Part shown: positions 30,813-43,610 of the stretch, piece by piece
How the letters are laid out: each line of letters begins with the position of its first letter
Numbering within the stretch: position 1 is the first letter of the stretch
Assembly (NCBI GenBank): GCA_030248195.1
Contig: JASAND010030329.1
Span: forward strand, 1-64,000
Origin: Trissonchulus latispiculum
Taxonomy: Eukaryota; Nematoda; Enoplea; Enoplida; Ironidae
Reading direction: 5' to 3'
Length of the DNA: 64,000 nucleotides
Notes under the pieces: generated by a model
What the model saw: the letters and a program-made list of their open reading frames with translations, nothing else
What the model was told of the DNA's origin: nothing
Databases searched by the model: none
Position numbers and translations under genes: made by a program

Positions 30813-32970
30813 TAAGGGCAGGGTATGATATCAAATCGCGGAACGAAAATCACAAGTCACAACTAACAAGCCTAAACATCAAATGCGTTAAAAATGTTGG
30901 GTCATATGATAGATAATCCTAATTTGGATCCTATTCCAAATTTGGATCCTAATTTAATTGAAAAAGAAGTGCCACTGCATTCGGCTAATGTCTTTATGCA
31001 AAATTTGAATTTTTCATTTAGCCGTTGGTGAATGTCATTGTTTCGAAAATCTCAACTTTTGGCTGCTGTGTAGCTTGAATGCCACACAATAGCTTCAAAA
31101 TTGGCACGCAATTGGCATTTTGCGAGTAGTACCATTCCTGAAAATTTGAAGCAGCTTGGTTGAGAAATAGATTCAGGAGATGCGCTCCCTGAAATCAAGT
31201 TTTTGGCGCAAAACCATGGCGGCAGCTAGTCAATTATGCGCTCTTTGACACCGAAATTTTGTCTGCTAATCAAACTTGATTCATCTACAATTTTGTGAAG
31301 ATTACTTCATCTGGACTAATGAAAGAACGAACGAAACTAAGATAAGATGTGTCACTATAGGACCTCGGATCCGAAAAATTCGGGCCTGAGGTGGGGATCG
31401 AACCCACAACCTTTGGCTTTGTAGCTTACGAAACTAGCAAAATGTTTCGGACACAGTGATATCTTACAGGCTGAATATAGACCAAAAATATTTGAACATC
31501 GATTTCTCAAAACTGTAGAATCGGCAAAAATTTCTTCTTGTGTCATGATATGAAGGACATGTGGGCCGAGGGACATTTTTTGGATTTGGCTCAACAAATC
31601 CAATACTCCAGAAAATTCGGCCACTGGAGACGTTTTAGCTCAAACCGAGAAAAATGTCCCTCCGCAATAAAGCGAATTTTTATTCTGACAAAAAAAACAA
31701 AGGTATTTGGTAAAAATGCAACTTGGGCTCATCTGAAAGGCAATTCTTTCCTGATTCTGAAAATCCAAACCCGGTCTTTTAACTCCCAATGCGAAAGATA
31801 CAGGCCAAAATAGTTTTGAGTCATTACGTTTTAATTTTATAATCTTGGCCTTAGGTAACCTTTGTAATAAGACGTAACAATACGCTGTTGTTGATGTTGT
31901 TACGTCCATTCATTCCTTCATTCATTCTCTGAGCTTCTGTTGGCCCTCACCCAGCAAAGATTTGCCTCGCAGAGAAGGAGTACACACCTTAGGTGTGAAA
32001 ATAGGTTCGGAGGGGGCATAACCCTCTCCCAAATTAATAAAATAAGATGAAATTAAGTGGACTTAGGTAGTTTTGTAAGTAGAATATTAATATCTAGTTT
32101 TTATTTCCTAAAAATTACGTAGTTCCTTGTATGCACTAGTTTTGCGCAACAATTGCCCTCCTGTGTCCTTAGGTAAAGACTTCCAGTTCCAGTGAGGGAG
32201 AGCAATTGTTGCTAGAATTAACGATCGGCCTCCCTTGTTCTCGGCCGAAAGGTCACGCCCAAAAGGAAGAGAAAGGGGCTTGGAAACAAGGGAGCGCCTG
32301 AAAATAATAAAAACAAAATTTACAAAATATTACGGCCAAAGCGGCAATTAATATTTATTTTTTTATAATGGGCCCCGAGAGACCTTTATTTCGTACTATT
32401 TCAATTTTTGATTCAAGGAAACTGACTTTTTAAGTAGCAAATTTCACCTTTGGTTATCTCTACATGTTAACCAAAAAGTCTGGAAAGTTTCTGGAAATTC
32501 AGCTTGGGAAATCCATCAAATAAGGGGTCAGTTGGAGGGTCATAACTCCAGACCCCCCTCCCATTAATCTCCATTCCGGTGGGCAAGGCGTGCAAACAGC
32601 CCACGCCGGGTCCGAGTTTACAAAGAGGATTTCCAGAAAAGTCTGGAAATCCTGCTTTCTTCAAAGAGGACCCGGCAAAAGCAATAAGGTCAGTGAGCTG
32701 TCAGACTCCTGTCAGCTCACTGGAAAATTCAAAATTTCTTTCAGTGTTTGCTTCAGCTCCGGCCGAGAGCGGACGTGTATTCCCTCTCTCCTGGTGTGCC
32801 AGCGTTTTGGCCGGAGAATCCCCAACGCACTTCTCCCTCCCATAGGAACTCGAGTTAGGACCTCCTCTGGCCCACACAGGTCAGAGGAGATCATCTGAAC
32901 CAACACGGAGCAAACTACAACACGGTTAAGGGCCATGTGAGCGTATTATGCTCGGCCATTCGCACAAGGA
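30813..32970. other. No gene; dispersed repeat fragments and hairpins
   Basis: About 31480-31660 is related to parts of 43120-43340 and 62510-62820, so it is a fragment of the TTAAGGTGCTGG family. Stem-loops occur at 32147-32215 (GCAACAATTGC arms) and 32691-32722 (CAGTGAGCTG arms). A tRNA T-arm-like sequence at 31389-31413 has no full cloverleaf. Confidence 0.5.
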
Positions 32971-34567
32971 ACACAATTTTTCTAGGTTTTAGAAGGCCTT
33001 TTTTCGGCTTATTTTTACTTTCGGTTTTTGGCTTTCGGGCCTTAATTTTCTAATCAAGCCCTTTTTGCTACATCTTTATCAATAATCAGCGAGCCCTCGT
33101 GGCCAGTATTTTTCGTTTTCCAATTTTTAATCAGCGAGCCCTCGTGACCAGTATTTTCGTTTCCCATTTTAATCAGCGAGCCCTCGTGCTCGCTGATTAA
33201 TCTTAATTAATTAATTAATTAATCTGAGCTATATTAGGAACAATTCTCCCCACAGCCGGCAGTTAGGAATTGTCGGCCGCAATCGCAAAATAGGCACTAT
33301 CGAAGCTAAAAAACGTTTTCTGTAACTATGAAGTGTAATCTTGTGTAGGTCGGCTACTTAAAACTAATAGGAATCAAAAGCCCGAGAATTGTTTTAACTA
33401 TTAACTATTCAGTCGTTTTGAGGGGAATGGCCGACTTCCCCAGTTAATCTACTTGTACGAAAGCTGTCCTTAGCGGAAAAGTGTGTGTGGTTTTGTTCTG
33501 GTTGTAATAATTGCCGAGCAATTATTACTCGTTCAGCTTTCCACAATTATTAAAGTTTCAAACTACCCCACTTTTATCAAAACTACGAAAGTTTACAAAG
33601 TTCAAGGTTAGTACGAAGGTCAGTTAATCCCAAACTATGACAAGAAGTGCATACAAAGAGTAGATAGGCTCAGATAGGAAATACTAGGATTCGTATTATG
33701 CTATTTAGTCGTTTGTGTAGTTGTTTTAGTATGACTGTGATGTTAATTGTGTGAATATGACCCTCAAATTTACGTAGAATTGGCTTCTTGGGTAAATTCC
33801 TTATGGATTATGAGGTTCCAAGTTTAGCCCCATTTCTAAAGTGTGAATGGTAGACAAAATTGTGTAATTGTGAGTGTGAATGAGGGTATACCATGTAAAC
33901 TCCCTTCGTTCAGTAAGGATCTTGGGAAAGCCAGAATAAGTGCGTATATACTCAGATATTAGGCAGGAACTGGGCCAAATTGAGTAGCAATTTGGCCCCT
34001 AATCATAAACAATTAGGGATTTATCTTTTGTCGAGATGTATGTTTGACGCGAAATTGCTAGTTTTGGAGTGAATATGGTGAGAAACTTTACAGAAATATT
34101 GCTACATTCGGCGGTTTAAGGCAGATTCTGCAGCCTAGGGTCACGGGGACCCCGTATTAGGTCTGTAGATCTGTTGGATTTCCGGTCATCCGTGTAGGTA
34201 GCCCTGCGATTAGGGTGCGGATGAGCCGCATTCATGGAATCCAGAACTAGCCGAACCAGAATCATAACAGGAATAATAACAACAGAAAATTCGCTACAAT
34301 TAAGTATTTCATAGCAAATGTCCGAGTAGCGGACTAGCAGCTTCAGCTTTGTCAGTTCTAAATTCAGGAAAACAAACCCAGTTGTGCCGTATTGGTACAT
34401 TACTAGCTAGAAAGACGTTTATTCGGTGTAGTTTTAGTTAAGGATAAGGGTATCAGTTATTTTGTTTAAAATAGTTATTAGTTCAGGGTTTGTGACCTCA
34501 ATTATGTCGGCTGTAATGTTCAGTTTTAAAACACTAAAGGGTGATCCAAACTAAGCGAAAAGAAATA

Positions 34568-34638
34568 GACCGTGCTGAGATTCGAACTCAGGACCTCTGG
34601 ATACGGAATCCAGTACCCATCCAGTGAGCTACACGGGC
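34568..34638 (-). tRNA. tRNA-Arg (CCG), possibly functional
   Basis: The minus strand folds as a cloverleaf: acceptor GCCCGTG with CACGGTC (one mismatch at pair 2-71), a D arm with wobble pairs, a perfect anticodon stem CTGGA/TCCAG around loop TTCCGTA (anticodon CCG), and a perfect T stem CTGAG/CTCAG with TTCGAAT. A TTTT run about 6 bases downstream could terminate RNA polymerase III. A T at position 37 and the acceptor mismatch are odd, so a pseudogene is possible. Confidence 0.7.
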
Positions 34639-35590
34639 TATGATTAGAACTAGTTCGAGCCAGCCTATATACGGAAGCAATCTGGCAACCCAGCACGTTT
34701 GCAATTGAGCTAATACACTGTATGTGTAAATTATGCATATGTGAAGGTAAACTTTGATCGCGATTTTCTCATTAACAGCTGGACGGTTTAATCTGATTCA
34801 AAAAGCAAAATGTTCAGCTCTTCAAACTCTACAAAATGATGTAACTTTTGTACCAACTAATTACGTATTCGTTAGTTAACACAACAAGGTTAACGTTAAC
34901 ACAGGAAGTGTTAAGCGTGCGCAATTGTTCAAATTGCGCACTGTTCAGTAAAACTTTAATTAACAATTTCTCATTAACTGTTTAATATTGGTTAGTGCTG
35001 TAAGCGCAGAAAATATTCAGTTTTTCGAGCTCTACAGAATGATACCACTTTCACTCGGGTTTGTGTTCATCAAAAATCCTCAAATTTATATATTAGTTTT
35101 GAACAAATTTAGAGCATGCCCGAGTGAAAGGGTGGCAGTACGCGCGACTTCCACTCGCCTGGCTGCCGGGGTTGCCAGGACCGGATCGAGTAGCGGTTCG
35201 GGGCGTCCCCTATGGGCTTTAGCTTGGTAGGAATTTAGATGTAGAAGTAGTTCGGTAAGTCGGTAGGTCGGCAGGTAGGGACTGCGTAGAATGGCTTCTG
35301 AGACAGTGAGTGAGTGAGTTTTTGCATTTTTAGCATAAACTAATTGGAATTGATTATGTGCAAAAACTCACTCGACAAGCAGTCCACTAGTTTTATTTTA
35401 AGATCCAGTTGTTAATGTAAACAGAGAAACTACCTAGTCGTAGAATTCTAGGTCAAACAACCAGCAGTTTTTAATTCTTAGTTAACATTACGTAAGTTTC
35501 AGTAATTTAACACATGCAAGTATATAGGCAGTAGTTAGGTTAAGTACAGTAAATAGTAGACACTTGACCATCTTCCAACACTCGAAATCC

Positions 35591-36570
35591 AGGTGGTGAT
35601 TCCCTTTGGTCACATAAAGTTTGCACCATTATTACTCATTCATTACTTGGAGTTAAGAAGCCATTTTTATATCAAAATGTAGCTTGACATTTCCTCTTTT
35701 TAGTGCATGTCACGAAACTAATGTTCCTTTTCTAAAATATTTTTAACACATTTTAGAAGAAGTATAATTTTCCAGAATTTTTGCAGACTAAAGTAAATGT
35801 TTTCGCGAGACATCGATTATTTCATTCGATACCTCCATCAAATAGCTGGGGACGATTTTTATTTATTGTGAAATCGCTCTTCGTTACAGAGATATAAGCT
35901 GAACTGTGTGTGCAACCTGTATTTTGCCTACTTTTTCCAAATTTGTCGAGCGATTACTATAGCTAGAAAGCAGCAATCGGGGCAACTAAAAAATCGACCC
36001 TGGGTATGTTTTTGCAGAACACATTTGTTCAATAGCAGCCATCCAACTTGCATGGTGAATGCTCCACAATCTTTGGAAAAAATTGGTCGTGTTTTTGCAA
36101 AAACTACATTTTTTATGATAGCAGCGTACAGGATAGCAGTTGGAAGACGATCATGCGTCGGATAATTTGTCCCTGTGAGACCTTCAGATCGACACCCTTA
36201 GTTTCATTTTTCGGCTTGCGTAGTTCAAGAAATGTTGGATTATTTGATATCTGCAAAAATCACAAGTTTTCGACGCCAAAACAAGAAAATCGGCTATATC
36301 TCACGGTAGAGAAAAGTTAGAAACTTGCTTTAAAAAGCAAAAATGTGAAGCTCAATGAGATCTTTCGAATGCATATAGTCATAACTGTATAGCTGCTGCC
36401 AAACGTTCAGAAATTGGGAAAAACCACTCTGACCGAAAATCTCGAATTTTTGAGTCGGGATTGCGCGGGAGTGTTAGAACGCTAAAAGAACATATTTCGG
36501 AAAGTTTCATCAAATTTCATCTTGATTTACGCCGCCAAATAACAATATGTGCCCAAAAGGAATCACCACC
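35591..36570. mobile_element. TTAA-type non-autonomous element in unit copy 1
   Basis: Ends GGTGGTGATTCCCTTTGG and its near inverse match the element at 27993-28984. The right flank is TTAA; the left flank is not. Confidence 0.7.
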
Positions 36571-39164
36571 TTAAAATGTCAAGTTTCGTTCATAATTGGG
36601 ATAATCAGCGGGCCACGGGAAATAAGACTATTTCCCGTGGTAAGTCAGCGAAATTGGGTCAAAAACCAGGCCGGAAAGTACCAGTTTTGTCCCGTCATTT
36701 TGTTTTGTCCTGTCATTTTGTCTGTTCAAAAGAGCCTGCGAACTTCTGTTGGAATCCGTGTGTATTAATCTAAGACGGCCCAGACGGCCCGGTTTGTGCA
36801 AGAAGAAGGAAGAAACAAGCGAAAGTTCCAAATAGGGTGCGAACAGTGAATTTTGTACGCGTTACAGGAGTGTTTTGGCCAATCGCAAGTGCAATTAGGC
36901 CCAATCAGGCCCAGGAAACGCAAAAACAACGAATTATCTTATTTAAGCAAAGAATTACGTCAAGTTTAGCCTGATTTACCAAATTATAACCCAAAATGGC
37001 CAGGAAGGCCCATTTGGTGACAAGAAACGGTTAATACTGTCAAAGAGACAATCACCAATGAGTTTTTAGCCATTTCTTCAATTCACAAGTTCAAATGGGG
37101 CCCAAAATGCACATTTTGGGCCTGGAAAGCAAAAGAACGAGTAATGGTTGCTGGGTTCGATTCCCACACCGTAACCTTGTACTAATGGGTTTTAATCCAT
37201 TTGATTTAGGTGCGGACGATAAGCCAACGCTGTCTTGCCGGATCTGGAAGATTGAGCGATATTTGTGTCAGTAATCTACTCAGAAGCAGTAACCCGTGGA
37301 TCGGTAGTGGACGGAGACAGTCCCAGTCAGATAATCAGTGGAAGCCTTAAGATTTAGTAGTATTTTTGGAACCTCAGAAAGGAATATTGACCGACAGTGG
37401 CAAAGTTGTTGGATTGAGAGCAGAGACGGCGTAGCGAGCACTTCATACCTGATCATTGGGTGAACCGGAACTTTTGTCATACACACCATTTCACAGTCAA
37501 CTCTAAAACCCTTAAAATGTGTCTTAACCTTTTGACCGTTATTTTCAGGTTATTATTGTTATTATTGACACAATTTTTCTAGGTTTTAGAAGGCCTTTTT
37601 TCGGCCTATTTTTACTTTCGGTTTTTGGCTTTCGGGCCTTAATTTTCTAATCAAGCCCTTTTTGCTACATCTTTATCAATAATCAGCGAGATCTCGTGGC
37701 CAGTATTTTTCGTTTTCCAATTTTTAATCAGCGAGCCCTCGTGACCAGTATTTTCGTTTCCCATTTTAATCAGCGAGCCCTCGTGCTCGCTGATTAATCT
37801 TAATTAATTAATTAATTAATCTGAGCTATATTAGGAACAATTCTCCCCACAGCCGGCAGTTAGGAATTGTCGGCCGCAATCGCAAAATAGGCACTATCGA
37901 AGCTAAAAAACGTTTTCTGTAACTATGAAGTGTAATCTTGTGTAGGTCGGCTACTTAAAACTAATAGGAATCAAAAGCCCGAGAATTGTTTTAACTATTA
38001 ACTATTCAGTCGTTTTGAGGGGAATGGCCGACTTCCCCAGTTAATCTACTTGTACGAAAGCTGTCCTTAGCGGAAAAGTGTGTGTGGTTTTGTTCTGGTT
38101 GTAATAATTGCCGAGCAATTATTACTCGTTCAGCTTTCCACAATTATTAAAGTTTCAAACTACCCCACTTTTATCAAAACTACGAAAGTTTACAAAGTTC
38201 AAGGTTAGTACGAAGGTCAGTTAATCCCAAACTATGACAAGAAGTGCATACAAAGAGTAGATAGGCTCAGATAGGAAATACTAGGATTCGTATTATGCTA
38301 TTTAGTCGTTTGTGTAGTTGTTTTAGTATGACTGTGATGTTAATTGTGTGAATATGACCCTCAAATTTACGTAGAATTGGCTTCTTGGGTAAATTCCTTA
38401 TGGATTATGAGGTTCCAAGTTTAGCCCCATTTCTAAAGTGTGAATGGTAGACAAAATTGTGTAATTGTGAGTGGGAATGAGGGTATACCATGTAAACTCC
38501 CTTCGTTCAGTAAGGATCTTGGGAAAGCCAGAATAAGTGCGTATATACTCAGATATTAGGCAGGAACTGGGCCAAATTGAGTAGCAATTTGGCCCCTAAT
38601 CATAAACAATTAGGGATTTATCTTTTGTCGAGATGTATGTTTGACGCGAAATTGCTAGTTTTGGAGTGAATATGGTGAGAAACTTTACAGAAATATTGCT
38701 ACATTCGGCGGTTTAAGGCAGATTCTGCAGCCTAGGGTCACGGGGACCCCGTATTAGGTCTGTAGATCTGTTGGATTTCCGGTCATCCGTGTAGGTAGCC
38801 CTGCGATTAGGGTGCGGATGAGCCGCATTCATGGAATCCAGAACTAGCCGAACCAGAATCATAACAGGAATAATAACAACAGAAAATTCGCTACAATTAA
38901 GTATTTCATAGCAAATGTCCGAGTAGCGGACTAGCAGCTTCAGCTTTGTCAGTTCTAAATTCAGGAAAACAAACCCAGTTGTGCCGTATTGGTACATTAC
39001 TAGCTAGAAAGACGTTTATTCGGTGTAGTTTTAGTTAAGGATAAGGGTATCAGTTATTTTGTTTAAAATAGTTATTAGTTCAGGGTTTGTGACCTCAATT
39101 ATGTCGGCTGTAATGTTCAGTTTTAAAACACTAAAGGGTGATCCAAACTAAGCGAAAAGAAATA

Positions 39165-39235
39165 GACCGTGCTGAGATTCGAACTCAGGACCTCTGGATA
39201 CGGAATCCAGTACCCATCCAGTGAGCTACACGGGC
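39165..39235 (-). tRNA. tRNA-Arg (CCG), second copy
   Basis: Identical in sequence to the copy at 34568-34638, carried by the duplicated unit, with the same downstream TTTT run. Confidence 0.7.
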
Positions 39236-40187
39236 TATGATTAGAACTAGTTCGAGCCAGCCTATATACGGAAGCAATCTGGCAACCCAGCACGTTTGCA
39301 ATTGAGCTAATACACTGTATGTGTAAATTATGCATATGTGAAGGTAAACTTTGATCGCGATTTTCTCATTAACAGCTGGACGGTTTAATCTGATTCAAAA
39401 AGCAAAATGTTCAGCTCTTCAAACTCTACAAAATGATGTAACTTTTGTACCAACTAATTACGTATTCGTTAGTTAACACAACAAGGTTAACGTTAACACA
39501 GGAAGTGTTAAGCGTGCGCAATTGTTCAAATTGCGCACTGTTCAGTAAAACTTTAATTAACAATTTCTCATTAACTGTTTAATATTGGTTAGTGCTGTAA
39601 GCGCAGAAAATATTCAGTTTTTCGAGCTCTACAGAATGATACCACTTTCACTCGGGTTTGTGTTCATCAAAAATCCTCAAATTTATATATTAGTTTTGAA
39701 CAAATTTAGAGCATGCCCGAGTGAAAGGGTGGCAGTACGCGCGACTTCCACTCGCCTGGCTGCCGGGGTTGCCAGGACCGGATCGAGTAGCGGTTCGGGG
39801 CGTCCCCTATGGGCTTTAGCTTGGTAGGAATTTAGATGTAGACGTAGTTCGGTAAGTCGGTAGGTCGGCAGGTAGGGACTGCGTAGAATGGCTTCTGAGA
39901 CAGTGAGTGAGTGAGTTTTTGCATTTTTGGCATAAACTAATTGGAATTGATTATGTGCAAAAACTCACTCGACAAGCAGTCCACTAGTTTTATTTTAAGA
40001 TCCAGTTGTTAATGTAAACAGAGAAACTACCTAGTCGTAGAATTCTAGGTCAAACAACCAGCAGATTTTAATTCTTAGTTAACATTACGTAAGTTTCAGT
40101 AATTTAACACATGCAAGTATATAGGCAGTAGTTAGGTTAAGTACAGTAAATAGTAGACACTTGACCATCTTCCAACACTCGAAATCC

Positions 40188-41168
40188 AGGTGGTGATTCC
40201 CTTTGGTCACATAAAGTTTGCACCATTATTACTCATTCATTACTTGGAGTTAAGAAGCCATTTTTATATCAAAATGTAGCTTGACATTTCCTCTTTTTAG
40301 TGCATGTCACGAAACTAATGTTCCTTTTCTAAAATATTTTTAACACATTTTAGAAGAAGTATAATTTTCCAGAATTTTTGCAGACTAAAGTAAATGTTTT
40401 CGCGAGACATCGATTATTTCATTCGATACCTCCATCAAATAGCTGGGGACGATTTTTTATTTATTGTGAAATCGCTCTTCGTTACAGAGATATAAGCTGA
40501 ACTGTGTGTGCAACCTGTATTTTGCCTACTTTTTCCAAATTTGTCGAGCGATTACTATAGCTAGAAAGCAGCAATCGGGGCAACTAAAAAATCGACCCTG
40601 GGTATGTTTTTGCAGAACACATTTGTTCAATAGCAGCCATCCAACTTGCATGGTGAATGCTCCACAATCTTTGGAAAAAATTGGTCGTGTTTTTGCAAAA
40701 ACTACATTTTTTATGATAGCAGCGTACAGGATAGCAGTTGGAAGACGATCATGCGTCGGATAATTTGTCCCTGTGAGACCTTCAGATCGACACCCTTAGT
40801 TTCATTTTTCGGCTTGCGTAGTTCAAGAAATGTTGGATTATTTGATATCTGCAAAAATCACAAGTTTTCGACGCCAAAACAAGAAAATCGGCTATATCTC
40901 ACGGTAGAGAAAAGTTAGAAACTTGCTTTAAAAAGCAAAAATGTGAAGCTCAATGAGATCTTTCGAATGCATATAGTCATAACTGTATAGCTGCTGCCAA
41001 ACGTTCAGAAATTGGGAAAAACCACTCTGACCGAAAATCTCGAATTTTTGAGTCGGGATTGCGCGGGAGTGTTAGAACGCTAAAAGAACATATTTCGGAA
41101 AGTTTCATCAAATTTCATCTTGATTTACGCCGCCAAATAACAATATGTGCCCAAAAGGAATCACCACC
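40188..41168. mobile_element. TTAA-type non-autonomous element in unit copy 2
   Basis: The duplicate of the element at 35591-36570. Confidence 0.7.
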
Positions 41169-42147
41169 TTAAAATGTCAAGTTTCGTTCATAATTGGGAT
41201 AATCAGCGGGCCACGGGAAATAAGACTATTTCCCGTGGTAAGTCAGCGAAATTGGGTCAAAAACCAGGCCGGAAAGTACCAGTTTTGTCCCGTCATTTTG
41301 TTTTGTCCTGTCATTTTGTCTGTTCAAAAGAGCCTGCGAACTTCTGTTGGAATCCGTGTGTATTAATCTAAGACGGCCCAGACGGCCCGGTTTGTGCAAG
41401 AAGAAGGAAGAAACAAGCGAAAGTTCCAAATAGGGTGCGAACAGTGAATTTTGTACGCGTTACAGGAGTGTTTTGGCCAATCGCAAGTGCAATTAGGCCC
41501 AATCGGGCCCAGGAAACGCAAAAACAACGAATTATCTTATTTAAGCAAAGAATTACGTCAAGTTTAGCCTGATTTACCAAATTATAACCCAAAATGGCCA
41601 GGAAGGCCCATTTGGTGACAAGAAACGGTTAATACTGTCAAAGAGACAATCACCAATGAGTTTTTAGCCATTTCTTCAATTCACAAGTTCAAATGGGGCC
41701 CAAAATGCACATTTTGGGCCTGGAAAAAGCAAAAGAACGAGTAATGGTTGCTGGGTTCGATTCCCACACCGTAACCTTGTACTAATGGGTTTTAATCCAT
41801 TTGATTTAGGTGCGGACGATAAGCCAACGCTGTCTTGCCGGATCTGGAAGATTGAGCGATATTTGTGTCAGTAATCTACTCAGAAGCAGTAACCCGTGGA
41901 TCGGTAGTGGACGGAGACAGTCCCAGTCAGATAATCAGTGGAAGCCTTAAGATTTAGTAGTATTTTTGGAACCTCAGAAAGGTATATTGACCGACAGTGG
42001 CAAAGTTGTTGGATTGAGAGCAGAGACGGCGTAGCGAGCACTTCATACCTGATCATTGGGTGAACCGGAACTTTTGTCATACACACCATTTCACAGTCAA
42101 CTCTAAAACCCTTAAAATGTGTCTTAACCTTTTGACCGTTATTTTCA

Positions 42148-42641
42148 TTACCCTGGAAATCGTCAAGTCTATTCTTAGGCAAATAAAGGCGCGTTTGCCT
42201 TCAAATACGGTGCGTTTACCGTTCAGCCTCTAATCACAGGAATCTAGGACGAAATCAAAACCAGTAAGTTTTCCTGGCAATTCCTATCCCGAAGATCCAG
42301 TGCAGAAGTCATCCAAAATCCAGTGCTATTGATCAGAAGCAAGTGCTGACCCCGCTTGCTGCCCATTTGGAGATCAGGAGCCTCAAACGAACTCACCGAC
42401 GAAGACCCCTACCAAGGTTGGCTGCAGAGAATCTCTGATTCTGGAACACCACCTTTCAGAGATCTGGTGCTGAAGTCTGTTTCATTGCGAGCAGACGTGC
42501 TGACCTTCCGTGTGATTAGAAGCTTAGAGCCTAGAGCAGATCGTGTCTCGGATCTTGCTCACTTCATTACACATATGTGGAAAGTTTCATCCACTTTCAT
42601 AACGAATTGATGCCTGTAAGGTGAAATTAACACAAAGCGAT
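42148..42641. other. Unassigned DNA after the duplication
   Basis: An 84-codon open frame (42356-42610) has no recognised domain. Nothing else is supported. Confidence 0.4.
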
Positions 42642-42654
42642 ACCAGCACCTTAC

Positions 42655-43610
42655 GGTGCTGGTTTCCTTTCGGGTATTTTTGACTCATACGGCTTTAATC
42701 TTTTTAGTAAATGGCTAAAACTTACGAAATAACCTATTTCCGTGCCATTTAACATTGTCGGACCAGTCCCGTATTTTTAGGCCAAAAGATAAGAAAGTTT
42801 TGGTTTTTGGCCTTAGGCTCCCAGTAGGCAGACAAGACACGGGATTGGTTGTGATGGCTGGAAAGAGGGTGCGAAACTGAACAGTTTTGCTTTTACAACC
42901 TTTGATCTATCTCCAGTGGTTAAGTCTGTATAAGCAGAAAACTGTTAAGTAAAAACAGAAACAGAGGAAATAAATTTTTTCAAAATTACTGCCACATGTT
43001 AAGGATAAAGTTGGCTTATTTATACACAATCAATTTATACAGCGTCGAATGCCCATTTTATGAATGAATATTAGCCGGACGTAATTGCTTTAAGCTAGAG
43101 ATTTGGCCGAAAAACCATTTTGGCAAAACTGCGGTTATTTTGTTTCGAACATCGATTTCTCAAAAACTACTCAACGGATTCCGGAGATTTTCTCCGGAAT
43201 CGAAATTCGCTCTTCTGCGAAGGGTCGTTTTTCTTGGTTTGGGCTAAAATTTATCGAGTAGCGAGAAAACGCAATGTGAAGTTGCGAAATTTCGTGTTAC
43301 CGTGCATTTGGCCGATTTTCTCGACCGCTAAGACCTGCTGAGCCAAATCCAGAAAACGTCAATATGTCCTTCATATGGTGGCACAAAAAGAACAGAAAGA
43401 ACAAAAAGCACAAAAAGCCTTCTTTCATTTCTTCGTTTATCATTCTGTATATTTCCACACAGATTAGAAATCTGCATCCAATCTCGTGCTCTCTGTTAGC
43501 AAAATTTTGTGTACGAACGATAGACTGCCAACTGAAGGGGGCGCTTGCATTACCGGGAACGGTTCTCCTGAGTTTATTTTCCAACGAATCTATTTCAAAC
43601 TTTCAGCATA
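42655..43610. mobile_element. TTAAGGTGCTGG-family element fragment
   Basis: It starts GGTGCTGGTTTCCTTTCGG and runs collinearly with 61191-62700 (for example GACCAGTCCCGTATTTTTAGG). It lacks the non-LTR insertion present there, so AGTGGTTAAGTCTGT near 42915 is the empty site. A 5-base TTAC-centred palindrome (42642-42663) joins this end to the end of another copy. Confidence 0.65.

Larger units (their letters stand above)
32971..37547 (+). repeat. 4.6-kb hairpin-rich unit, copy 1
   Basis: This 4577-bp unit is repeated at 37568-42147 with roughly ten differences, mostly single bases. It has no recognised protein gene. It carries a tRNA-Arg-like gene, a TTAA-type element and many perfect stem-loops: 33504-33528, 33972-33998, 34917-34941, 35048-35130 (long loop), 35312-35373 (15-bp stem), 36613-36640 (12-bp stem) and 37099-37122. 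Near its start are three spaced AATCAGCGAG...CTCGTG repeats (33080-33205), the last closing a hairpin. Confidence 0.93.
37568..42147 (+). repeat. 4.6-kb hairpin-rich unit, copy 2
   Basis: A direct copy of 32971-37547 at an offset of 4597 to 4600 bases, joined head to tail through 20 bases of (GTTATTATT)-like filler at 37548-37567. About 99.7 percent identity implies a very recent duplication or two haplotypes placed in series by the assembler. Confidence 0.93.

Noticed and set aside
37145..37175. GGGTTCGATTCCCACACC as a second tRNA gene
   Set aside because: It has a T-arm-like sequence but no matching acceptor, D or anticodon arm. The same holds for 31389-31413.
32971..42147. The two 4.6-kb copies as LTRs of a retrotransposon
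   Set aside because: Only 20 bases separate them, no primer-binding site or polyprotein is present, and no TG...CA ends or flanking duplications are visible.
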